Counted from the stretch's first letter, positions 1 through 9,839 are shown. The stretch: DNA of 64,000 nt from Draconibacterium mangrovi (GCF_010586825.1 NZ_JAAAGB010000009.1:124001-188000); one strand, 5' to 3'. Translations and numbers: made by a program. The notes: generated by a model not told the origin, from the letters alone.

Positions 1-1
1 A

Positions 2-2392
2 AGTAACACCGGGTTAATGGCATTTGATTTAACCGAAGAAAAAGTTGTAGCGAGTTATTTCGAATCGGACGGATTATCGAATAATTTGATTTACAGTACC
101 ATTCATGCAAATAACGAATTATGGATGAGTACCAACCGCGGAATCAGCCGGCTAAAATTAGGCGACTTTTCAATAGAGAAATACCTTGGAGACGATCTGT
201 TCATGGATGATGCGTTTTATCTCGATCCAAGCGGTAAAATATATTTTGGAGGCTATGATGGGTTTATAAGTTTTATACCGGAAGAAATCACGAATAACAC
301 ATCGCCTCCAACTCCAATTATAACCGATTTGTATTTGAATAATCATAAAATAAAGGTTGGAGAAAAAATAAAGGATCGTATGATTCTCTCGAATTCAATT
401 GAAAAGCTTAAAACCTTAGAACTTGATTACAGCTCCAGTTCATTTTCACTGGTTTTTGATGCATTTCCCTTTAACTATCCCGACCAAACCATTTTCAGAT
501 ACCGACTGAGCGGACAATCTGATGACTGGGTTTTGGTACCTCAACAAAGCAACCAGGCCGTGTTCTCAAATCTGTCTCCGAATAACTACACTTTTGAAGT
601 TCAGGCCAGTGAGAACGGAAGAAACTGGAGCGCTGCAAAACAGCTTAACCTTTCTATTATTCCCCCTTTTTATAAAACGTCGTGGTTTAAAGCTTTATTG
701 ATATTCTTTATTATCACCATACTGTATGCAATACAACGAATTCGTTTTCATACAATTAAACGTTGGAATATGCAGCTTGAGAAAAAGATAAAAGAACAAA
801 CTTTTTCGATAGAAGAACAAAAGAATAAGATTATTGCCCAAAAGGAAAAAATGGTAGCACTTAACCAAAAACTGCACGAAGCAGATCAGGCTAAATTAAG
901 ATACTACACCAACCTTTCGCATGAATTCAGAACTCCACTAACAATAATTATGGGTAATATCGATCAGTTAAAAGATCTCGGTGTTAATCAATTCATTCTA
1001 AAAAACATCAGGAGAAGTTCTGACAGATTATTTCGCCTGGTGAATCAATTTATCGATCTGCACAAATTTGATCATGGAGAGCTAAAACTACAGGTTTCAA
1101 ATTTCGATATTGTTTCGTTTACCAAAGAAATTGCAGATACCTTTAATGATTATGCCCAGCGCAAAAACATTACCATTCAATTAATAAAACCACATGAAAC
1201 CATTCCCCTTTGGCTCGACAAGGATAAGACAGATAAAATAATTTACAACATTTTAACCAACGCCATAAAATACACCAATGAAGGAGGCACGATTTTAATC
1301 GACTTTGCAAAACAGGAAAACGGAGTTGAATTAAAAATCACCGACACAGGAATGGGTATTTCAGAAGAAGAACAAAAAAATATTTTTAATCGTTTCTTCA
1401 GAAGTGAAAAAATAGATACTTATACCGACGGACACGGAATGGGTTTAACACTTGTTAAGGCTCTGGTTGAAATACAAAAAGGCACAATCACTTGTAAGAG
1501 TCAGGAAAACGTAGGAACAACGTTTACAATATTTTTTAAAGATGGGAAACAGCATTTCAAAACATCTGAAATTGTTGACGAAGAATTACTTCCAAACATT
1601 AAACAGGTTGAAAAACAGGCAATTATAGAAATCGATCCGGGAAATCCTTCCGGAGAAGAAATATTACTGGTTGAGGATAACCCGGAATTACTCGAATATT
1701 TATCATCTCTTTTAGGAAAATATTACAAAATACAGGCTGCCACAAATGGTAAGGAGGCAATCGAAAAATTAAAAACAAGTATTCCTGAGTTGGTTATAAC
1801 AGACCTAATGATGCCGGTAATGGATGGACTTGCGTTATCAAAAAATATCCGGGAAATGCCCGAAACCCGTTTTATTCCCATTATAATGCTTAGTGCTAAA
1901 ACCGATGTGTCGTCAAAAATTGAAGGCTACAAAACCAGTATTGATGATTACATTGAGAAACCATTTAACCCAAATCTTTTACTTTCCAGAATAAATAACA
2001 TCCTGAATAAATACAAGGACATAAGGAAAGATGTTGAACAATTTTCAGCAACCAAAAACGATAGCTGGAGTGAAGATGATAAATCATTCTTCAAGAAGAT
2101 ACTGATCATTCTTGACAGTAATTTTTCTGATCCTGAATTTAATGCTGACACTTTTAGCAGCTTAATTGGGATGAGCCGGGTTACTTTCTACCGGCGAATG
2201 AAAAAGCTAAACCAGGAGAATCCCGGAGAATTTATTCGCAAATACCGCTTAAAGAAAGCATCAAATCTGATACAAGAAGGAAGTAAAACAATTAGCGAAA
2301 TAGCTACAGAAGTAGGATTCCAGAGTCTTCCTCATTTCCGAAAATGTTTTAAAGATGAATATGGCACAACACCATCAGAATACAAAAGTTAG
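2..2392 (+). CDS. Hybrid two-component system regulator (HTCS), 5' end outside window
   Basis: The frame is open from base 2 to the stop at 2390-2392, so the protein starts left of the window. Numbering from the Met at base 17: residues 1-100 are the tail of a Reg_prop beta-propeller sensor, about 130-215 a Y_Y_Y domain, about 225-243 a membrane segment, and then a coiled linker. A HisKA domain carries the phospho-acceptor His302 in LSHEFRTPL. An HATPase domain with GMGIS and GHGMGL boxes follows, then a receiver domain with Asp596 in VITDLMMPVMDG. A C-terminal AraC-type HTH occupies about 690-791. Such one-protein systems sense oligosaccharides in the periplasm and activate PUL genes. It lies tail-to-tail with the sulfatase PUL, which is its likely target, although that PUL also has its own sigma/anti-sigma pair. 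All catalytic residues look intact. Confidence 0.95.
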   Translation, partial: SNTGLMAFDLTEEKVVASYFESDGLSNNLIYSTIHANNELWMSTNRGISRLKLGDFSIEKYLGDDLFMDDAFYLDPSGKIYFGGYDGFISFIPEEITNNTSPPTPIITDLYLNNHKIKVGEKIKDRMILSNSIEKLKTLELDYSSSSFSLVFDAFPFNYPDQTIFRYRLSGQSDDWVLVPQQSNQAVFSNLSPNNYTFEVQASENGRNWSAAKQLNLSIIPPFYKTSWFKALLIFFIITILYAIQRIRFHTIKRWNMQLEKKIKEQTFSIEEQKNKIIAQKEKMVALNQKLHEADQAKLRYYTNLSHEFRTPLTIIMGNIDQLKDLGVNQFILKNIRRSSDRLFRLVNQFIDLHKFDHGELKLQVSNFDIVSFTKEIADTFNDYAQRKNITIQLIKPHETIPLWLDKDKTDKIIYNILTNAIKYTNEGGTILIDFAKQENGVELKITDTGMGISEEEQKNIFNRFFRSEKIDTYTDGHGMGLTLVKALVEIQKGTITCKSQENVGTTFTIFFKDGKQHFKTSEIVDEELLPNIKQVEKQAIIEIDPGNPSGEEILLVEDNPELLEYLSSLLGKYYKIQAATNGKEAIEKLKTSIPELVITDLMMPVMDGLALSKNIREMPETRFIPIIMLSAKTDVSSKIEGYKTSIDDYIEKPFNPNLLLSRINNILNKYKDIRKDVEQFSATKNDSWSEDDKSFFKKILIILDSNFSDPEFNADTFSSLIGMSRVTFYRRMKKLNQENPGEFIRKYRLKKASNLIQEGSKTISEIATEVGFQSLPHFRKCFKDEYGTTPSEYKS

Positions 2393-2479
2393 TTTATTAA
2401 TGATATTAAAATAGCCTGGCTCACGATTTATGCTAACCAGATGGCAGCCTACATTCTCAATGGCAGCGTTGTTAATCGG

Positions 2480-3260
2480 GATGGCAAACAGTAAAGCGAT
2501 TACACTTTGTACCACGCATAATTGAGTAATGTGTATCACCGGTACCAACAGGAGCCTCAAAATTCCAGATAACTGATACTTTTGCATGAACACCCTTTAA
2601 TAAATATGTAAATTCACCATTAGAATATACTTTTAGTTTGTCAACGTCAACATCCTTTTCACGAAAATCAGGATATTACTCTATTTGTGTAACCTTAGTG
2701 AACATCTCGTGTGTTAAATCGGTAGTCCAGTGTTTTGCTGAAAGTATCTCAACATCTGTTTTATTTAAGATTATTCCAGGAAATGCTTCCCACTGAATAA
2801 GATCAACCAAATGAGTTGTAACAACAACAATGCCTTCGCCTTGTTGTTGGGTATCAAAAAACCATGCTGGTCTTTTAAGCAGCTTGCCAGAAACGCACTT
2901 AAAAAAGTGATGAACACTCTCTTTTGTTATCGCAGGCTAATCTTCCGTACCAATTTGCAATGTACCAAAAACCTCTTGTTTTAAGGCCAATTCGCGTTGC
3001 AAAATAGCTGTTATCATGTGGCGTTCAGTCATAATATCATACAATAAAACCCCATTATTTTCAGCCACGATAAAAGCTTCTTCAAGTTTCGGAAACTCAT
3101 CCAGCGAAATCACCATTGGCTTGTCGGCTAAAACATTAATTCCCTCTATAACTGCTTTCAAAATGTACTAGGTTTTTTTATGCATCGTTTCCGGCAGCAT
3201 TTCGGAAAGGTCGTACGGTGAGTAGGCTATTATATCCAAAGAGTATACTGAGCAGTATGA
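2480..3260 (-). pseudogene. Decayed Gfo/Idh/MocA-type oxidoreductase
   Basis: One minus-strand frame keeps recognisable family sequence but is broken by stops. About 3170 to 2940 reads YILKAVIEGINVLADKPM and then AENNGVLLYDIMTERH, typical of the NAD-binding half. After an in-frame TAG near 2936 the same frame continues with ESVHHFFK, RPAWFFDTQQQGEGIV and TTHLVDLIQWE. After a TAA near 2690 it continues with KGVHAKVSVIWNFEAP and GDTHYSIMRGTK. A further TAG sits at 3168-3170. This is the pattern of the Bacteroidota oxidoreductases with a dedicated C-terminal domain. At least three stops and a missing N-terminus make it a pseudogene. Similarity fades below about 2490, where I cannot place the sequence. 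It was probably once a sugar-modifying enzyme of the neighbouring PUL. Confidence 0.85.
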
Positions 3261-3412
3261 TTTGGTTGTATAAAATCATTCAAACACCTCATTGTTTTCA
3301 TTGAGAGTTTTTTTTTAATATTGTATACAAGTTCAATTACAGCTTGTCAGTTGCGAAACACTACAAACCTGTCATACAGATAATTAAAATTATTCCAACG
3401 CGTTATATTTTT

Positions 3413-5059
3413 TTATTTCTTAGAAGGAATCTCAAACAATTTCTGCAAATCTTCGCGGCTCATTTTCCAGTATTCAATACGCGGATTCATTTTCACCTTT
3501 TCGTTGTACTCATCTATAAATTTCTGATTCAGCTCATCACGGTCCTCGTAATTTGCTCTGAGTTCTTCCAATTGTTTATGAAGATCGGCCTGCACATCGG
3601 CATAAGCAGGATCGTTATAAACATCGTGCATTTCATTCGGGTCTTTTTCCAAATCGAACAGCTCCCAATCGTCCATATCATAATAAAAATGAATAAGTTT
3701 ATACTTATCTGTGGTTATTCCGTAATGACGCATCACATTGTGTTCCGACGGATGCTCGTAGTAATGATAGTAGTGTGCTTTTCGCCAGTTTTCGGGTGTT
3801 TCGCCTTTTAATATTGGCAGCAAACTCTGACCCTGCATATCGGCAGGCACTTCACCACCGGCAACATCTATAAGTGTTTCGCCAAAATCAAGATTCGATA
3901 CCAAGGCGTTGTTCACCGAACCGGCTTCGATGGTTCCCGGCCAGCTGACCAGCAATGGTGTATTTAACGATTCTTTGTACATCCAGCGTTTATCAAACCA
4001 ACCATGTTCTCCAAGGTAAAACCCCTGATCTGACGAGTAAATCACAATCGTATTCTTATCCAGTCCACTTTCTTTTAAATAATCCAGCACTTTACCTACA
4101 CTTTTATCCACTGCAGAAATACAGGCCAGGTAATCGCGCATGTAACGCTGAAATTTAAAACGAACCAAATCTATTCCCTGTGGATTTTCCTTTTTGAATG
4201 CTTCGTAAATAGGTCCGTAAACTGCATCCCAGGCTTTTAACTGCTCTTCATTCAAGCCTCTTCGTGGCTGATCAGTCATTTTCAGATCCCGGTCCAAAGT
4301 CATTACATCGGCAATACTCATGTAATTTAACGATGCAGGTTCCCTTGTTTCATACTCATCAAAAAGTGATTCAGGTTCCGGGAAAGTTGTGTTCTCGTAC
4401 ATCCCCAATTCGTTTGGTCCGGGATCCCATGCGCGGTGCGGAGCTTTGTGCCACATCATTACCATAAATGGCTGTGTTGAATCTTTTACCGACTGTAACC
4501 AATTGATGGTTTTATCGGTAATGATCTCAGTGGTGTAACCTTCCATTTGGTACTCACCTTCCTGGTTGATAAACGTGGGGTTGTAATAGGCTCCCTGCCC
4601 CGGCAAGATGTCGAAATAATCAAATCCTGTCGGTGTCCCTCCAAGATGAAGTTTACCAATCACAGCTGTTTTATAGCCATTCTTCTGCAGTTCTTTTGGA
4701 AACGAATTCTGACTAAAATCAAATTTCGATCCCATTGTATTATCGATAAAACCATTTTGGTGGCTGTACTTTCCAGTAAAAATAGTTGCCCGCGACGGGC
4801 CGCAAATCGAATTGGTTACCAAACACTGGTTAAAGCGCATTCCTGCATTCGCAATCCTGTCGATATTTGGCGTTGGCGCCAGATCTGCCAACGGGCCGCC
4901 ATAAGCACTTATTGCCTGAAAAGCATGGTCATCAGCCATGATAAAAAGAATATTGGGGCGCTGATTTGTTTTTTCTTCGGTGCCGGATTTACACCCTGTC
5001 AGAAAGAATGAAAATACCATAAAGCACAGTACTATTCTAAAAAATTTGATTGATTTCAT
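3413..5059 (-). CDS. S1-family sulfatase, lipoprotein (N-acetylglucosamine-6-sulfatase-like)
   Basis: 548-residue formylglycine-dependent sulfatase. The signal peptide ends in a lipobox with Cys23, so it is probably anchored in the outer membrane. The metal site starts with NILFIMADDH (about 36-45). The sulfatase signature CGPSR puts the Cys to be converted to formylglycine at residue 86. SSDQGFYLGEHGWFDKRWMY in the middle and DDWELFDLEKDPNEMHDVY near the C-terminus are typical of the sulfatase group that includes bacterial GlcNAc-6-sulfatases, but the substrate is inferred. It is the last gene of a three-sulfatase string and starts 2 bases after the upstream sulfatase stop. It closely resembles the first gene of the string (6594-8198), which points to a local duplication. 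Confidence 0.92.
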   Translation of the reverse strand: MKSIKFFRIVLCFMVFSFFLTGCKSGTEEKTNQRPNILFIMADDHAFQAISAYGGPLADLAPTPNIDRIANAGMRFNQCLVTNSICGPSRATIFTGKYSHQNGFIDNTMGSKFDFSQNSFPKELQKNGYKTAVIGKLHLGGTPTGFDYFDILPGQGAYYNPTFINQEGEYQMEGYTTEIITDKTINWLQSVKDSTQPFMVMMWHKAPHRAWDPGPNELGMYENTTFPEPESLFDEYETREPASLNYMSIADVMTLDRDLKMTDQPRRGLNEEQLKAWDAVYGPIYEAFKKENPQGIDLVRFKFQRYMRDYLACISAVDKSVGKVLDYLKESGLDKNTIVIYSSDQGFYLGEHGWFDKRWMYKESLNTPLLVSWPGTIEAGSVNNALVSNLDFGETLIDVAGGEVPADMQGQSLLPILKGETPENWRKAHYYHYYEHPSEHNVMRHYGITTDKYKLIHFYYDMDDWELFDLEKDPNEMHDVYNDPAYADVQADLHKQLEELRANYEDRDELNQKFIDEYNEKVKMNPRIEYWKMSREDLQKLFEIPSKK

Positions 5060-5061
5060 TT

Positions 5062-6588
5062 TTATTGGATTATAGATTTTTGTGACTTTTGTTTTGCCAA
5101 ATTAAAGCGTTTCCGCATTTCTTCTATAAGTTTATTCTGATCCGGGTGATCTATTAAATTTTCGAGTTCTTCAGGATCTGATTTATGGTTGTACAATTCT
5201 TCGTTACCGCTATTAATATCCTCTCCCCAACGCGTATACCTGTACTTCCCAGAAACCAATGTACCTGCATTTCCCCTGTTGGTAATTGTGAATGCTTCGG
5301 CATCATTATCAACCAGGTTCCCTTTTTCAATGTATTTAACAAGACTTTCTCCCTGCAGAATTTCCGGGGCTTTATTAGAATACCCCCCCAATTCAACCAG
5401 TGTTGGATACAAATCGATCAACTCGGCTATCGACTCACATTTTACTCCATACGTTTTTTCCATTCCAGGAACTGAAATAACGAGTGGCACCCTTACGGTT
5501 CCTTCCCACAAACTGGTTTTTGCCCAGCAATCATGTTCACCCAGGTTGTATCCATGGTCGGAGAGAAAAACGACAATGGTATTTTTACGCAAATCCAGCT
5601 GATCCATTGTATTTAAAAGCCGCCCGATCTGTTCGTCCATAAACTTAACACTAGCCATGTAAGCACTTATGGTTTTCTTTTTTTGAAGTTCGTCCATTCC
5701 CCAGATTTTGTCATTTTGTCGTACCAGCGCCTCTTTTGGAACATTATCTCCTACTACAACCGGAGGAAGAACACTCTCTTCGTCGGGATAATTTGCAAAA
5801 CAGCTTTCAGTAGAAATCAAAGGGACATGCGGTCTCACAAATCCTACAGCCAGGAAAAATGGTGCATCAGGTTTTATCTTTACCTTGTTTGTGGCTCCGC
5901 TTGCAACTTTTTTTGCACGACTCTCAAGAATGGCAATTGCCTGATTGGCTGCTAAATAATCGGTTTGGAAATACCGGAGCGAATCGGGTAAAATTAGGCG
6001 CGCAAAATTTGATCCGTAATGTAGGTTTTTGGGTGAAAGTAATTCCAACTCTCCGGGACTGAGCGTTTCGGGTCCCATAACATTAAAGGCGTAGTCCCAG
6101 GATTCGGGCTCGTCTCCTCCGGGTTCACCACGTTCAATTCCGCCGGGTACACCCATATGAAATATCTTTGAAACACGTGCTGTAAAATAGCCTTGCTCCC
6201 TGAAGAAACCAGCCATTGAAGGATGATCTTTCAGTGCCGGATTGATTTTTTTATAACTCCCGGGAGTGTCATCATTACCCAAAACACCATTGGTAGCCGG
6301 ATACAAACCACTCATAATTGAAGCCCGCGAAGGTCCGCAAAGCGGATACTGGCAGTAGGCACGAGTGAACATTACTCCTTCTTTTGCCAGCCTATCGAGA
6401 TTTGGAGTGTGTTCATCAATCCCCAAATACGGACCAATCCTTGTGTTTAAATCATCTGAAAATATCAGAAGGATATTGGGCTGAGCATTTATAAACATTG
6501 GAGCCAAAATCAATAGTAGTAAAAAGAAATACCTCGAAAGCGAGGTATTTCCTTTTTGGTATAATTGGTTTAGATTAAACAAAGCCAT
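5062..6588 (-). CDS. S1-family sulfatase, iduronate-2-sulfatase-like
   Basis: 508 residues. The N-terminal 36 residues form a signal peptide with a long n-region and a hydrophobic core (YFFLLLLILAPMFINA) ending before QPNILLIFSDDLN. There is no lipobox, so it is exported to the periplasm. CGPSRASIMSG gives the formylglycine Cys84. Features such as SKIFHMGVPG, PFFLAVGFVRPHVPL and LSDHGYNLGEH match the iduronate-2-sulfatase-like group of S1 sulfatases. It therefore differs from both neighbours, and the trio probably removes different sulfate groups from one glycan. It starts 5 bases after the upstream sulfatase stop. The first codons overlap a perfect 11-bp hairpin followed by five U (6521-6551). 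Confidence 0.92.
   Translation of the reverse strand: MALFNLNQLYQKGNTSLSRYFFLLLLILAPMFINAQPNILLIFSDDLNTRIGPYLGIDEHTPNLDRLAKEGVMFTRAYCQYPLCGPSRASIMSGLYPATNGVLGNDDTPGSYKKINPALKDHPSMAGFFREQGYFTARVSKIFHMGVPGGIERGEPGGDEPESWDYAFNVMGPETLSPGELELLSPKNLHYGSNFARLILPDSLRYFQTDYLAANQAIAILESRAKKVASGATNKVKIKPDAPFFLAVGFVRPHVPLISTESCFANYPDEESVLPPVVVGDNVPKEALVRQNDKIWGMDELQKKKTISAYMASVKFMDEQIGRLLNTMDQLDLRKNTIVVFLSDHGYNLGEHDCWAKTSLWEGTVRVPLVISVPGMEKTYGVKCESIAELIDLYPTLVELGGYSNKAPEILQGESLVKYIEKGNLVDNDAEAFTITNRGNAGTLVSGKYRYTRWGEDINSGNEELYNHKSDPEELENLIDHPDQNKLIEEMRKRFNLAKQKSQKSIIQ
6521..6551 (-). terminator. Terminator-like hairpin inside the 5' codons of the middle sulfatase
   Basis: On the minus strand an 11-bp perfect stem (6551-6541 with 6536-6526) closes a 4-base CTTT loop and is followed at once by five T (6525-6521). 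It lies 37-68 bases into the sulfatase gene 5062-6588. It looks like an intrinsic terminator or attenuator acting after the first sulfatase gene. Ribosomes starting at 6588 would melt it, so read-through may depend on translation. The function is inferred. Confidence 0.5.
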
Positions 6589-6593
6589 TGTCT

Positions 6594-8198
6594 TTAATTA
6601 TTGTTGCGGTTTCTTTGTTGTTCCTGATGGTCGAGATATGCTTTCAGGTATTTTTGATCCAGCTCATCGCTATCGCCGTACTTGGAGCGAGTTTCAGTAA
6701 GCTTTTCGTGAAGCATCTTTTGCACATCGGCATACGTCGGATCATCGTAAATATTATGCATTTCCCGGGGATCTTTTTCCAAATCGTACATTTCCCATTC
6801 ATCTACATCGTAATAAAAATGCATCAGTTTATACCTGCTTGTTGCCACTCCGTAATGGCGTTTTACCATATGTACAGCCGGGTATTCGTAGTATGTGTAG
6901 TAAATAGCGTCGCGGAACTCAGAAGTTTCGCCACTAACCAACCGGCGGAATGACTCGCCTTGCATACCGGCAGGAACTTCAATACCGGCATAATCCAGAA
7001 AAGTAGGTGCAAAATCGAGGTTTTGTACCAGGTTGTCGATCTTAGTTCCGGGCTTAATTTCATTGGGATAGCGAACAATCAATGGGGTTCGCAATGACTC
7101 TTCGTACATAAAACGTTTATCAAACCATCCATGTTCGCCGAGGTAAAACCCCTGATCGGAAGTGTACACAACAATTGTATTTTTATCCAGACCTGTTTCT
7201 TTAAGGTAGTCGAGCAGTTCTCCAACACCATCATCAACTGATTTTATGCAACGCAGATAGTCTTTTATGTAGCGGTTAAATTTCCATTTTGCCAGCTCTT
7301 CGCCTTCCGGTTTATTTTTCAAAAATTCCTGATTTTCACTTTCGTAAGCTGCCATCCAGTTTGCACGTTGTTCCTCGTTCATTCGCTTTAGGTCCGGAAC
7401 AAAGTTGGTGCTGTCGCCATTAGGATCGACAATAAATTTGAAATCGTGCCCCCACATCATATCACGGTTGATTTCCATTTCCTGTTCTTTTGCCGCCGAA
7501 CCACGATCCGAATAATCGTCGAAGAAAGTTTCCGGTAATTCGAATGTTTTATCGTCGTAAAGATTTACATATTCCGGGGCAGGAAGCCAGTTGCGGTGTG
7601 GGGCTTTTTGATGATACAATAGACAGAAAGGTTTATCCTGATCGCGTTTATTTTTTAACCAATCAAGTGCTGTTTCAGTAATGATATCGGTTACATAACC
7701 TTCTTTTCGAACGCGTTCTCCTTCAATCAGGAAATCGGGATTGTAGTATTGCCCTTGTCCTGGTAAAACCATTGAAAAATCAAATCCCTGGGGAATTCCG
7801 TCAAGGTGGATCTTCCCGATCATTGCAGTTTGGTAACCATTGGACTGAAGTATTTTAGGGAAATTAGACTGATCCCAGTTAAAGGCCTGTACATTATCCA
7901 CTTTCCCGTTAATAAAACTGTGTTTACCTGTTAAAAGCACAGCTCTGCTTGGCGCGCATAATGAATTTGTTACGCAAGCACGGGTAAAAATAGCTCCCTC
8001 GTTTGCTAACCTATCGATGTTAGGCGTTTCGTTTAATCCATAACCGTAGGCACTAATGGCCTGGTAGGCATGGTCATCGCTCATGATGTAGATAATATTG
8101 GGATGCTGCGAAGATTCCTCACTCTTAGAGGGTGCACATGAGAGAACTGCCGTACCCAACACTAAAAAGGCAATAAACAATTGAAATTCTCTGATCAT
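6594..8198 (-). CDS. S1-family sulfatase, lipoprotein (N-acetylglucosamine-6-sulfatase-like)
   Basis: 534 residues with a lipobox at Cys21 (TAVLSC). NIIYIMSDDHAYQAISAYG opens the metal site. CAPSRAVLLTGK gives the formylglycine Cys81. TSDQGFYLGEHGWFDKRFMY and the C-terminal DEWEMYDLEKDPREMHNIYD parallel the gene at 3413-5059 closely along the whole length. The two are paralogs that may differ in sulfate position or accessory sugar. It is the first sulfatase transcribed after SusD, separated from it by about 110 bases that contain a hairpin (8251-8282). Conversion of the Cys to formylglycine needs a maturase that is not in this window. Confidence 0.92.
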   Translation of the reverse strand: MIREFQLFIAFLVLGTAVLSCAPSKSEESSQHPNIIYIMSDDHAYQAISAYGYGLNETPNIDRLANEGAIFTRACVTNSLCAPSRAVLLTGKHSFINGKVDNVQAFNWDQSNFPKILQSNGYQTAMIGKIHLDGIPQGFDFSMVLPGQGQYYNPDFLIEGERVRKEGYVTDIITETALDWLKNKRDQDKPFCLLYHQKAPHRNWLPAPEYVNLYDDKTFELPETFFDDYSDRGSAAKEQEMEINRDMMWGHDFKFIVDPNGDSTNFVPDLKRMNEEQRANWMAAYESENQEFLKNKPEGEELAKWKFNRYIKDYLRCIKSVDDGVGELLDYLKETGLDKNTIVVYTSDQGFYLGEHGWFDKRFMYEESLRTPLIVRYPNEIKPGTKIDNLVQNLDFAPTFLDYAGIEVPAGMQGESFRRLVSGETSEFRDAIYYTYYEYPAVHMVKRHYGVATSRYKLMHFYYDVDEWEMYDLEKDPREMHNIYDDPTYADVQKMLHEKLTETRSKYGDSDELDQKYLKAYLDHQEQQRNRNNN

Positions 8199-8250
8199 AA
8201 CATATATTTTAAAGTATTCGGTAATATAAGCCGATATTTCAAGCTATAAA

Positions 8251-8282
8251 GGGATAGCTTTCAGATAAACCGAAAGCTACCC
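8251..8282 (-). terminator. Hairpin between susD and the sulfatase genes
   Basis: On the minus strand an 8-bp stem (TAGCTTTC with GAAAGCTA) extends by 3 bp past a one-base bulge and is followed by CTTTATA. The poly-T run is weak, so it may be a partial terminator or an RNA-processing and stability element that lowers sulfatase mRNA relative to susCD. Confidence 0.45.
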
Positions 8283-8307
8283 TCTAATTTTAACTAACTA
8301 AACTATA

Positions 8308-9822
8308 CTATTCCCATCCGGGATTTTGTACCAATAATGGATTAGCATCCAATTCTGTCTGTGGAATTGGCATTAAATTCATAGCATCCTTGAAATTATC
8401 TTTTATTTGTAATTTCTGTGCTGCTTCAAACGAATCAGTGAATTGACTTTCATTTTCAGCATGTTCAAACATTCTTTCTTTTAGAATATCCCAACGAACC
8501 AGGTCAAACCAACGTTTACCTTCATGCACGAGTTCCATCCAGCGTTCTCTCCTGATCCATTCAGTAAGGTTCTCTTTCGTTTTATCTCCGGTTAAAATTC
8601 CCTCCGGATCGTCTTGATATGCCCTGTTGCGTACGCGTTGAAGATGGGTATATGCCGCATCAGGATCACCACTTTCATTTAAAGCTTCAGCATAAAGTAA
8701 AAGTGCATCTACGTATCGCAGAACAAACATGTTTACTGCTGAGTTTGGCGCATTAAACTCATTCTCATCCCATGCTTTAGTAAAAATTGGCAGGTCTACA
8801 TAGTAGATTGTTGGATCAATAGGACTGGTAAACTCTTTACTGAAGAAAACAAATTTTCGTTGATCTTTATCACTATACTGAGCATATAGTTCTTCAATAG
8901 GTATATCAGCCTCGTTCATTTGGTTTCGCCCTGGTATTTGCTGTGTTTTATAGGTAGCCTGAAGTGCATATTTAGGGCCTGATAGCTGCATATCACCATT
9001 TCCATTTGATGGAGGCGAATCAAACTGTACCGAAAAAACACACTCTTTACCATTTTCTGTGGCAACCCTGTAATTGTCTTTTACATCGTCCCACAAACCG
9101 TAACCATAACTTCCCTCGTTGTTCACGACTGCGCCGAGCTCGGTTACGGCAGCGTTCCAGTTTTTCATGGTTACGTAAACATATCCTAGCAGTACTGAGG
9201 CAGCACCCGAAGTTGCTCTGCCAACATCTGACCCACTATAGCTTTTAGGTAAAGCTTTTGCATCGTTAAGGTCGGAAATAATTTGTGCATAAACATCAGC
9301 AAGCGGCATACGGGCAGTAACCGTTTCGTCAACCGATGTGGATAATGGTAAAGGAACATCGCCAAATGCGCGTACAAGATTGAAATAGTACAATGCCCTC
9401 AAAAATTTAGCCTCATTGATTAACCTGGTTTTCAAGGTTTCATCCATTTCGATATTCGGAACTTGTTCCAGTGCATTATTTGCCCTGAAAATTCCGGCGT
9501 AACTATCTCTCCAAAAGTTATTAATAAAGGTATTATTAGGAGTGTAACGCATGTACTCAAGGTTTTGTAAGTATTGGTTAGGCATACCACGGCCATTTTT
9601 TTCATCATCAACCGGGAGGTCGAAAACCAAAAACATTAGTCTTTCATACAAACTGTATAAGCCATTATAAATTGAGGTAACTGAAGCAACTGCGCCCGAC
9701 TCGTCGGTGTATACATTGCTAACTACATACCTGTCAACAGGATTCTCTTCGAGAAAATCGCTACATGAATTGAAAAGAGTTGCAGGTATAAGTATTAATA
9801 GGATGCATATAATTTTTTTCAT
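8308..9822 (-). CDS. SusD/RagB-family outer-membrane glycan-binding lipoprotein
   Basis: 504 residues with a lipobox at Cys20 (LFNSC) followed by DFLEENP, the usual SusD start. Helical TPR-like segments include FLRALYYFNLVRAFGDVPLP, and the C-terminal part has RRERWMELVHEGKRWFDLVRW and ends with NPLLVQNPGWE, all typical of the family. It caps the SusC barrel on the cell surface and delivers oligosaccharides. It lies 17 bases after the SusC stop and is clearly cotranscribed with it. The ligand is unknown; the sulfatases downstream suggest a sulfated polysaccharide. Confidence 0.95.
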   Translation of the reverse strand: MKKIICILLILIPATLFNSCSDFLEENPVDRYVVSNVYTDESGAVASVTSIYNGLYSLYERLMFLVFDLPVDDEKNGRGMPNQYLQNLEYMRYTPNNTFINNFWRDSYAGIFRANNALEQVPNIEMDETLKTRLINEAKFLRALYYFNLVRAFGDVPLPLSTSVDETVTARMPLADVYAQIISDLNDAKALPKSYSGSDVGRATSGAASVLLGYVYVTMKNWNAAVTELGAVVNNEGSYGYGLWDDVKDNYRVATENGKECVFSVQFDSPPSNGNGDMQLSGPKYALQATYKTQQIPGRNQMNEADIPIEELYAQYSDKDQRKFVFFSKEFTSPIDPTIYYVDLPIFTKAWDENEFNAPNSAVNMFVLRYVDALLLYAEALNESGDPDAAYTHLQRVRNRAYQDDPEGILTGDKTKENLTEWIRRERWMELVHEGKRWFDLVRWDILKERMFEHAENESQFTDSFEAAQKLQIKDNFKDAMNLMPIPQTELDANPLLVQNPGWE

Positions 9823-9839
9823 TTTTCAAGTTTTAAATG

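Noticed and set aside
2375-2593. 72-codon minus-strand frame at the pseudogene's 3' side
   Set aside because: Overlaps the end of the HTCS gene and the pseudogene tail in another frame; no recognisable protein.
3344-3811. Plus-strand frames opposite the sulfatases and other long genes
   Set aside because: They are antisense shadows of well-supported coding regions.
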